Source: Ruminococcus sp. UBA4350
Lineage (GTDB): Bacteria > Bacillota > Clostridia > Oscillospirales > Ruminococcaceae
Reading direction: 5' to 3'
Assembly (NCBI GenBank): GCA_002394125.1
Contig: DGSY01000166.1
Coordinates: forward strand, 1 to 25,064
Length of the DNA stretch: 25,064 nt
The notes beneath the pieces are model-generated. The model was not told the origin of the DNA. It did not search any database and saw nothing but the letters and a program-made list of their open reading frames with translations. Both the position numbers and the translations under genes were made by a program. This document shows positions 1-5,857 of the stretch, in pieces. Every line of letters starts with the position of its first letter. Within the stretch, counting starts at the first letter, position 1.

Positions 1-284
1 TCCTCGGTCATCTTGCCCTTGCGGAGCGCGACCATTTCAGCGATCATTGCATCAATTTCCGGATAGGTCAGCGGGTCGATCACAGTTGCAGCAGAAACAT
101 CAAATCCGCCTGCTGCCGCCGCAGCCTTGACCTCATCTGCATTGCCGCAGAGGATGACGCCCATGAGATCCTCTTTCATCAGGCGCTCTGCCGCAGAGAG
201 GATGCGGGGATCGGTACCCTCAGTAAATACGATCGTCTTCCGGCTTGCCTTGAGATTTGCAAGCAGCTTGTCAAACATTGCCAT
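1..284 (-). CDS. pta: phosphate acetyltransferase (5' part, runs off the left edge)
   Basis: Phosphotransacetylase interconverts acetyl-CoA and acetyl phosphate in the cytoplasm, the first step of the Pta-AckA acetate/ATP pathway of fermenters. Only the first 94 codons are present, read leftwards. The N-terminus MAMFDKLLANLKASRKTIVF, followed by EGTDPRIL, is the characteristic opening of the Pta family (K-x-I-V-F-x-E-G-x-D-x-R-x-L). The start at 284 is chosen because GGAGG lies 8 bases upstream; the second ATG, at 278, would be 14 bases away. The gene has its own promoter (345-373), divergent from the operon beginning at 453. Family assignment is firm; whether the rest is intact cannot be seen. 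Confidence 0.9.
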   Translation of the reverse strand, partial: MAMFDKLLANLKASRKTIVFTEGTDPRILSAAERLMKEDLMGVILCGNADEVKAAAAAGGFDVSAATVIDPLTYPEIDAMIAEMVALRKGKMTE

Positions 285-344
285 TTCAAAAGCCTCCGTT
301 TTCATCATTGTGAAGCATCCTTGCAGAATGCTCCTGTATTTTCC

Positions 345-373
345 ATTATACCACATCATGCCGGAAAATGCAA
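345..373 (-). promoter_or_regulatory. promoter of pta
   Basis: On the minus strand TTGCAT (368-373), a 17-base spacer and TATAAT (345-350) form a good vegetative promoter, with TGG directly before the -10 (extended -10). Transcription would start near 338, about 55 bases before the pta start codon. It belongs to a recurring TTGCAY promoter type in this window. Confidence 0.75.
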
Positions 374-405
374 TGGGTAAACTAAAAAAACTGTTGCCGC
401 CCGGA

Positions 406-434
406 TTGACAGATGCGCGGGTATGTGGTAAAAT
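406..434 (+). promoter_or_regulatory. promoter of the 453-2282 operon, with a very short leader
   Basis: TTGACA (406-411), 17 bases, TAAAAT (429-434), preceded by TGG. The expected start point is about 441, which coincides with the first base of the ribosome site GGAGGAG (441-447). The 5' untranslated region would be only about 12 bases, just long enough for the Shine-Dalgarno sequence. Confidence 0.8.
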
Positions 435-452
435 GATGAGGGAGGAGAAACG

Positions 453-968
453 ATGAACGATGCATATGTGATTGAGCTGAGCCATTCTTACGCCGGTGAC
501 AGTTCGTATTATCTGGTATGGTGTGCGGATGCAGACGGCATGAATCGGCTGCGGACACGGAACGGAAAGCTGCTGTGCTACAGCACCGAACAGGAAGCGA
601 TTGCAGCAGCCGGAATACATGATTGCAAAACAGTTTTCTTTGATGCGGAACGGCTCGACTATTGGCTGTTCACCGGCAGCCGTTCACAGATCTATGTGGA
701 TGACATACTGGATGCGGAGTTTCTGCTGGATTTCTGGAATCTGTTTACGGATATCGCGGATTCGCTCGGTATGGATCTCACCGAGCCGGATGAAGCAGAG
801 GATTGTTACATGAAGCTGTTTCGTGCGACGCAAGCCTCTGAACAAATATACAAAAGTGCTGCTGAGTCTGCCGTGCTGACTGATGCGGAAACGGAGATGA
901 TTCGGCGTGTCCTGCAAAGCGGCATGGATATGCTGATGCAGAATCTGACTTATGCAGACGGAGAATAA
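453..968 (+). CDS. protein of unknown function (171 aa), first gene of a radical SAM operon
   Basis: I do not recognise the family. The product is a soluble, acidic protein of 171 residues with no signal peptide or membrane segment. An aromatic-rich N-terminal part (YYLVW near residue 20, then YWLF near 70) is followed by a helical C-terminal half. The start ATG at 453 has GGAGGAG 5 bases upstream and a strong promoter (406-434). Its stop is one base before the next start at 970, so it is almost surely co-transcribed and translationally coupled with the PflX-like radical SAM gene. Any role in maturing or partnering that enzyme is inference from position only. Confidence 0.75.
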   Translation: MNDAYVIELSHSYAGDSSYYLVWCADADGMNRLRTRNGKLLCYSTEQEAIAAAGIHDCKTVFFDAERLDYWLFTGSRSQIYVDDILDAEFLLDFWNLFTDIADSLGMDLTEPDEAEDCYMKLFRATQASEQIYKSAAESAVLTDAETEMIRRVLQSGMDMLMQNLTYADGE

Positions 969-969
969 C

Positions 970-1857
970 ATGGAAACGAAATGTATGTGCTGTCCGCGCA
1001 GATGCGGGGCAGTCCGCAGCAGAGAGCGCGGGCGCTGCGGCGAGACTGATACGATCCGCATTGCGCGCGCTGCACCGCATATGTGGGAGGAGCCGCCGAT
1101 CAGCGGGCAGAACGGCTCCGGCACGGTGTTTTTCAGCGGATGCAGTCTGCGCTGTATCTTCTGCCAGAATCACGAGATCGCTGTCTCGTATATCGGCCGA
1201 GATGTTTCTGCGGAGGAGCTGACGAAGATCATGCTTCGGCTTCAGTCCGACGGCGTACACAATATCAATCTCGTGACGGCATCGCATTTTACCGTACAGC
1301 TTGCTCCGGTTCTTCGGCGTGCAAAGCAGTCGGGGCTTCACATCCCGATCCTGTGGAACAGCAGCGGCTATGAGCTGCCGGAAACACTGCGCCTGCTTGA
1401 CGGACTGATCGACATTTATCTGCCGGATTTCAAATATCTGAATGCAAAGACGGCAGCGGAGTATTCATCTGCGCCGGATTATCCGGAGACTGCAAAGGCG
1501 GCGCTTGCGGAAATGGTGCGGCAGTGCGGTGCGCCGCGGCTTGATCCCGAAACCGGACTGATGCAGCGCGGTGTGCAGGTGCGGCATCTTGTTCTGCCCG
1601 GTCATGCACAGGAATCTCGGCAGGCTTTGTGGTATCTGTATCAGACCTACGGAAACGGCATCGGCTACAGCATCATGAATCAGTATACGCCGATGCCGCA
1701 GATGCGGGAGCATCCGCTGTTATCGCGCAGAGTGACCGCGCAGGAATACGGCCATGTTGTGCAGTATGCGCAGCAAATCGGAATAGAAAATGCGTTTACA
1801 CAGGAGGGTGAATCAGCGTGCGAATCATTTATTCCGGAGTTTTCGGGACAGCTGTGA
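970..1857 (+). CDS. PflX-like radical SAM protein (COG1313 type)
   Basis: A 295-residue radical SAM protein resembling the pyruvate formate-lyase activating enzyme homologue PflX. The [4Fe-4S]/SAM motif CSLRCIFC (C58, C62, C65) fits C-x3-C-x2-C. A Cys-rich N-terminus (C5, C7, C8, C12, C23) is typical of this group and may hold a second cluster. Downstream are family-like elements: WNSSGYE, DIYLPDFKY and HLVLPGH. I chose the ATG at 970 over the in-frame ATG at 952 because GGAG lies 6 bases before 970. No glycyl radical enzyme is next to it, so its substrate is unknown. Its 3' end overlaps the next gene by 40 bases. Confidence 0.85.
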   Translation: METKCMCCPRRCGAVRSRERGRCGETDTIRIARAAPHMWEEPPISGQNGSGTVFFSGCSLRCIFCQNHEIAVSYIGRDVSAEELTKIMLRLQSDGVHNINLVTASHFTVQLAPVLRRAKQSGLHIPILWNSSGYELPETLRLLDGLIDIYLPDFKYLNAKTAAEYSSAPDYPETAKAALAEMVRQCGAPRLDPETGLMQRGVQVRHLVLPGHAQESRQALWYLYQTYGNGIGYSIMNQYTPMPQMREHPLLSRRVTAQEYGHVVQYAQQIGIENAFTQEGESACESFIPEFSGQL

Positions 1858-2282
1858 AACCGCTTTCCGTCGGCGGGTTCTGGGTCGGCATTTTCAGCTT
1901 ATTGATGCTGATCCCGTTTGTTCTCGGCATCCGTCAGCTGATCCGGTATATCCGGTTTCAGCGCTGCGGCATCAAGACCTATGCGCGTATCACAAAGTCT
2001 GAACGAATCTGGTTCGGTAAAAGCAGAGCATGGGAAACCACATATAGCTATGACAAGGCGGACGGCAGCTACGGCGGCTGCGGCGTTATCACAGTCGGAA
2101 TCCGCACGAAGAAATACCGTCCGGGCGGCAGGCTGGAGATCCGCTATCTGGAAGACAATCCGCGTGAACATATCCTCGTGCCGGAAGCGCTATGGGAGTC
2201 AATCGGCGTCCTGTTTATTTCCGGACTGATCTTTGTGTCACTGCTGGTGCTGTTCATCAGCGAGGTGCGGAAGATGTTCTGA
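1818..2282 (+). CDS. small membrane protein with a DUF3592-like extracytoplasmic domain
   Basis: A 154-residue protein with two predicted membrane helices (about 20-38 and 128-148) flanking a soluble beta-rich domain (about 50-122). The domain ends in LEIRYLEDNPREHIL, which resembles the V-x-Y-x-P-x-[ND]-P ending of DUF3592 domains. It starts at a GTG (1818) preceded by AGGAGGG with 7-8 bases spacing and overlaps the radical SAM gene by 40 bases in another frame, so translation is probably coupled. Function is unknown; DUF3592 is a tentative match by eye. The operon ends at the terminator at 2313-2338. Confidence 0.75.
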   Translation: MRIIYSGVFGTAVKPLSVGGFWVGIFSLLMLIPFVLGIRQLIRYIRFQRCGIKTYARITKSERIWFGKSRAWETTYSYDKADGSYGGCGVITVGIRTKKYRPGGRLEIRYLEDNPREHILVPEALWESIGVLFISGLIFVSLLVLFISEVRKMF

Positions 2283-2312
2283 CAGCATAACGCGGGGAAA
2301 TATGCAAAATGA

Positions 2313-2338
2313 GAAAGGCAGCCGGTGAGCTGCCTTTC
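2313..2338. terminator. bidirectional hairpin between convergent genes
   Basis: A perfect 10-bp stem (2313-2322 with 2329-2338, GAAAGGCAGC and its complement) with a 6-base loop sits between convergent ends at 2282 and 2345. The following T-runs are modest in both directions, so efficiency is uncertain. Confidence 0.65.
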
Positions 2339-2344
2339 CGTATA

Positions 2345-3895
2345 TTATGATGTAATAACTGCGTCGAGCGTCACTTCGTCCTTATCCAGCTTTCCGGCTG
2401 AATCGGATGCGGAATAGACCTCAAGTGCGACATTTGTGGCATCAGGCGGAAGCTCGACAATCATTTCAGCAATGCCATCCGCATTCAGCTTGACAGTGCC
2501 AAGCGAAAGCTGATTCCATTTGCCCTGCTTGCCGGTCTCTGCATCCACATAGTACGGATCCCAGTAGCCCCAGCCCATGTTCAGGCCGGCATCCGGCTTC
2601 GAGGAAACGCGGAAGGTAACTGTCTTGGTGCCAAGACCGTCTGTCATGCGCCACTTGCCGGACTCCTCCTTTCTGAAATCAACATAGATCTGTGCTTTTT
2701 CCTTCGTATCATTTTGCAGGAGCTTCCGTTTCAACATCGTGAGATCCGCTGCATTCAGACTGCTGTCGCCGCTCAGATCGGCATTCTCCGGTGAGATATG
2801 CGGAACCTCTCTGCCGAGCAGCTTGTCGCGCAGAAATGCCGGATCAATATAGTCAAGCTGGCCGTCCTCGTTGGCATCTCCGGCGAGAACATAGCCGCGG
2901 ACACTCAGAACACGGTTGCCGAAATAAGTGCATGAAGCCGGATCGGCCGTGTTCCGGCAGCATTCCGCATAGCACTTCCAGCCCTTCACAATATTGACTT
3001 CTTCCGAATCGAGATACAGCTTATTGTCATAGAATTTGTTATTCCGCCCCCAGTCGTCAAGCTGATTGCTCATATCAAATCCGTAAAGCTGCTTCTCGCA
3101 GCCATTGCGGTAACCGGTATTATAGCGCACGATCGCATCATTGCCCTTGACCTCGACAAAGCTGTCGCCGCCGTTCTGCCCCTTGATGCCGGTGCCGTCG
3201 AAGGTGCAGTATTCCACCAGATTGCCGTATGTGAATTCCTTGATATCCACATGATCCGCAGTAATATTCGGTCCGAACTGACAGCCGCGCACAGTGTTGT
3301 AATGGCACTCAAAGCCGTATTCGGTTGAATTCATTGCACTGCCGATATAGACGCCCTCGCCGTATTGCGGCTGGTAAAGACCCGTATCATGGATCACGCA
3401 GTTTTCGACGAGATTATAGCTGCTGTCATCGACGATATGAACTGCCTCTGCGCCGATATCGAAAACCTCACAGCCGGAGATCACGCTGTGTTCGGACTGC
3501 GCGAGGAAGATTCCCTTGCAGCCGGTGCTGATCTTCAGATCGCGTATCTCCCAGAAAGAGCCTGTTATATAGAGGACGCATTTGCTCTCCGGCGTCAGGC
3601 CGCAAAGCGTCGCAGGCTTTTCCGGATCCTCGCTGCGGATGATGATATGCTGATCCTCAGTTCCGCTGGCGACGGCTTCAAATGCGCGCCATTTTCCGTT
3701 TGATGCATCCGGCTTGTAGATGCCTTCCCGAATAATGATCTCATCCCCTGCCCTGACATTTTGCAGTGCTGCAAGCAGCTGTGCGGTCGATGAAACGGTA
3801 ATCTGTGTGCCGTCTGCTCTGACGGCGGGAGAATTGGCTGAAAGCATTGCACCCGTGAGCGATACAGCAATCAGTATTGCTGTGAATCGTTTCAT
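2345..3895 (-). CDS. secreted right-handed beta-helix protein with internal dockerin (putative polysaccharide lyase)
   Basis: A 516-residue exported protein. It has a signal peptide (about 1-27, ending AVRA), then a right-handed parallel beta-helix domain (about 30-330) with repeated short rungs such as NLVENCVIHDTG and NLVEYCTFDGTG, the fold of many pectate and other polysaccharide lyases. A type I-like dockerin follows (about 337-394) with two calcium loops: D340, N342, D344, D351 and D373, S375, D377, D384. A C-terminal Trp/Tyr-rich beta domain (about 400-516) looks like a carbohydrate-binding or accessory module. The dockerin implies attachment to a cohesin scaffold on the cell surface. 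GGAGGTG precedes the ATG at 3895. Enzyme class and substrate cannot be fixed from sequence alone. Confidence 0.85.
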   Translation of the reverse strand: MKRFTAILIAVSLTGAMLSANSPAVRADGTQITVSSTAQLLAALQNVRAGDEIIIREGIYKPDASNGKWRAFEAVASGTEDQHIIIRSEDPEKPATLCGLTPESKCVLYITGSFWEIRDLKISTGCKGIFLAQSEHSVISGCEVFDIGAEAVHIVDDSSYNLVENCVIHDTGLYQPQYGEGVYIGSAMNSTEYGFECHYNTVRGCQFGPNITADHVDIKEFTYGNLVEYCTFDGTGIKGQNGGDSFVEVKGNDAIVRYNTGYRNGCEKQLYGFDMSNQLDDWGRNNKFYDNKLYLDSEEVNIVKGWKCYAECCRNTADPASCTYFGNRVLSVRGYVLAGDANEDGQLDYIDPAFLRDKLLGREVPHISPENADLSGDSSLNAADLTMLKRKLLQNDTKEKAQIYVDFRKEESGKWRMTDGLGTKTVTFRVSSKPDAGLNMGWGYWDPYYVDAETGKQGKWNQLSLGTVKLNADGIAEMIVELPPDATNVALEVYSASDSAGKLDKDEVTLDAVITS

Positions 3896-3932
3896 TGTGT
3901 CACCTCCGTGATTGATTGGTCGTCATATTCCT

Positions 3933-3961
3933 GTTATACAAGCATTCATTCGCTTTTGCAA
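3933..3961 (-). promoter_or_regulatory. promoter of the dockerin/beta-helix gene
   Basis: On the minus strand TTGCAA (3956-3961), 17 bases, TATAAC (3933-3938). The start point would be about 3926, some 30 bases before the start codon at 3895. Confidence 0.65.
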
Positions 3962-3992
3962 GCCTATCGGCAGGCCTGTTTGCTATGATTTG

Positions 3993-4025
3993 AAAGAGCC
4001 CGATGCATGATGCACCGGGCTCTTT
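3993..4025 (-). terminator. terminator of the aquaporin gene
   Basis: A 10-bp stem AAAGAGCCCG (3993-4002) with CGGGCTCTTT (4016-4025) and a 13-base loop, starting 12 bases after the aquaporin stop. The T-run is short. Confidence 0.7.
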
Positions 4026-4036
4026 GCTGATTGGGA

Positions 4037-4849
4037 TTACTTTCTTCTTTTCTTCGCCCCGTTGTGATGCGGGTTGGAATGCTTGACAGGTGCGGGTTCA
4101 GCAGGTCTGTCCTCAACATACTTTGCAGGAGCCTTCGCAGGTCTTGCCGGTTCCGGCTGTCTGCCGGATTCGAGATACTTATATACAACAGCTGCTGCTG
4201 CGGCACCGGCGAGCGGAGCAAGAATGAATACCCAAAGAGATGCGATCGGTGCAGTATTGCCGCTCATCGCTACAACGAGAGCCGGTCCGAAGCTGCGGGC
4301 CGGATTGACGGAGGTGCCGGTCAGGCCGATACCGAGAATATGTACGAGCGTCAGCGTGAAGCCGATGACCACACCGCCGAACGAGCCGTGATTTGCCTTT
4401 TTGGAGGTCACGCCGAGGATCGTCAGCACGAAAATGAAAGTCAGCAGAAATTCTACGATCAGTCCCGCCGCTGCGCTGTCATGAACGCCTGCGAGACCGT
4501 TGCTGCCGAGACCGCCGGTCATATCCGTGACCTTACCGAGCGAGAAGATGCCCTTCAGTGTGGCAGAGCCACAGAATGCTCCGAGACACTGTGCGATGAT
4601 ATAGCCGATGAAATCCTGAAGATCCATGCCGCCGGAGATCAGAACGCCGAGCGATACAGCCGGGTTGATGTGGCAGCCGGAGATGTTGCCGACGCAGTAT
4701 GCCATGCCGACGATCGTGAGGCCGAAGGCAAATGCGGTCAGAACATAACCGCCGCCGTTTGCAGCATCACAGCCGACCAGCATTGCAGTTCCGCAGCCGA
4801 TCAGAACGAGAGTGAATGTGCCGATGAATTCCGCGATGTACTTTTTCAT
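4037..4849 (-). CDS. aqpZ: aquaporin, AqpZ-type water channel
   Basis: A 270-residue MIP-family channel in the cytoplasmic membrane. Both half-helix motifs are intact: NPAVS (62-66) and NPARS (182-186). The selectivity filter looks like that of water channels rather than glycerol facilitators: H170 in TLVHILG, a Thr in GTSVNPARS, R185 and an aromatic F near residue 40. The six-helix core ends near residue 225. A roughly 40-residue tail rich in Pro, Ala, Lys and Arg follows, ending KKRRK; AqpZ proteins usually end soon after the last helix, so this cytoplasmic tail is unusual. It is a single-gene unit with its own promoter (4949-4978) and terminator (3993-4025). Confidence 0.9.
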   Translation of the reverse strand: MKKYIAEFIGTFTLVLIGCGTAMLVGCDAANGGGYVLTAFAFGLTIVGMAYCVGNISGCHINPAVSLGVLISGGMDLQDFIGYIIAQCLGAFCGSATLKGIFSLGKVTDMTGGLGSNGLAGVHDSAAAGLIVEFLLTFIFVLTILGVTSKKANHGSFGGVVIGFTLTLVHILGIGLTGTSVNPARSFGPALVVAMSGNTAPIASLWVFILAPLAGAAAAAVVYKYLESGRQPEPARPAKAPAKYVEDRPAEPAPVKHSNPHHNGAKKRRK

Positions 4850-4948
4850 AAAATCACACCTTCTTTTCAGATTCGGACATTAGCCTCAGACGGTGCGCGC
4901 TGTCCTTCACGCATCGCTCCGCAGAACGGTTCTGCATTTAGTATTATC

Positions 4949-4978
4949 ATTATAGCATAATTTTCATAGATTCGTCAA
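4949..4978 (-). promoter_or_regulatory. promoter and leader of aqpZ
   Basis: On the minus strand TTGACG (4973-4978), 18 bases, TATAAT (4949-4954). The start point is near 4942, giving a leader of about 90 bases. It begins with a short palindrome, GCAGAACGGTTCTGC (4921-4935). The rest of 4979-5055 is AT-rich without a recognisable gene. Confidence 0.7.
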
Positions 4979-5055
4979 GTACTTTTCGTAATTTTTATAA
5001 AGCATTAAGTGAAATTATCATATGCAAACACCCGTTCAGGATCATGCAGATACTA

Positions 5056-5087
5056 AAAACGCCGGAGCAATGAAGCTCCGGCGTTTT
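5056..5087 (-). terminator. strong terminator after the lipoprotein gene
   Basis: A 13-bp perfect stem (5056-5068 with 5075-5087) with GC-rich core CGCCGGAGC, A-tract on one arm and T-tract on the other, loop of 6 bases. It lies 11 bases beyond the stop of the lipoprotein gene. Confidence 0.85.
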
Positions 5088-5098
5088 CCTGATATGCA

Positions 5099-5839
5099 TT
5101 ACTGATTGGTGAAGAAGTCTAGCTTCAAGACCTTGTCGCCGTCAAAGAAGATTTGCAGGCGGCCGTCCTCGGTCTGGTAGGAATAGAATCCGGGCTCCTC
5201 CGGCTCACCGTATGCAGCCGTGACCTCAGCAGTCGTGCTGCCGATGCGAATGCCCTTTCTTGTTTCAAAGTCACCGCCTGTGACCGCGATCTCACGGAGC
5301 GATTCCTTGCCGTCCTCGACATAGGAATAGAGCGTAAAATCTGCATAGGTATAAACATGATCCTCGCCCTTGCCGATGCAGCTGGGTGCTGTCTCCTGAC
5401 GGCAGTCGGGATGTGCTGCGACATAATCCGCGCAGCTCTCTCCGAGCTTCAGCTCATCCAGCAGATAGGGCTTCTCCTCCGCGGGAGGTTCGGTTGTCTG
5501 CGGCTGCTCCTGCTGCTGAGCCGGCGCTTCGGTCGCGGCTGCTTCACTGTTCTCCGGTGCAGCGGTCGCTGCCAGCTCATCTGCGGAGGATTCCGCAGCG
5601 GCAGTTGTTTCGGCGGCCTTTTTCTGCTCAGCCGCTTCTGTTGTTGTCTCTGTTCCGGCGGCTTTGTCTTCTGTCGTGGTTCTCGCATCGGCGGTGGTTG
5701 TGTCCGCCGTGACCGATGTGACAGATGTACCGGTCACCTCGATGATATCGCTGTTGCCTTCCGCAATGGATTCTCCGCAGCCGGTGACCATTCCCGCAGC
5801 AAGCAGAGATGCAATGACAAATCCAAGATACTTTTTCAT
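5099..5839 (-). CDS. lipoprotein with Thr/Ala/Glu-rich linker and small C-terminal domain
   Basis: A 246-residue exported lipoprotein. A lysine-led hydrophobic signal ends in the lipobox VTGC with lipidation expected at C21. Residues about 35-122 are a low-complexity Thr/Ala/Glu/Gln/Pro spacer, as expected for reaching through the peptidoglycan. The C-terminal domain (about 125-246) has GIRIGSTTAEVTAAYGEP at 196-213, resembling the small domains that carry a G-x-T-x-x-[DE]-V-x-x-x-[YF]-G-x-P motif; function unknown. Three cysteines (C136, C146, C154) could form a disulfide. It follows the repeat/transglutaminase-like gene by 18 bases and shares its terminator, so the two are likely co-expressed. 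Confidence 0.8.
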   Translation of the reverse strand: MKKYLGFVIASLLAAGMVTGCGESIAEGNSDIIEVTGTSVTSVTADTTTADARTTTEDKAAGTETTTEAAEQKKAAETTAAAESSADELAATAAPENSEAAATEAPAQQQEQPQTTEPPAEEKPYLLDELKLGESCADYVAAHPDCRQETAPSCIGKGEDHVYTYADFTLYSYVEDGKESLREIAVTGGDFETRKGIRIGSTTAEVTAAYGEPEEPGFYSYQTEDGRLQIFFDGDKVLKLDFFTNQ

Positions 5840-5857
5840 TTTGGGATCCTTTCAGTT

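Noticed and set aside
4031..4960. A 309-codon plus-strand open frame opposite aqpZ.
   Set aside because: aqpZ has both NPA motifs and its own promoter; the opposite product is an Arg/Asp-rich shadow.
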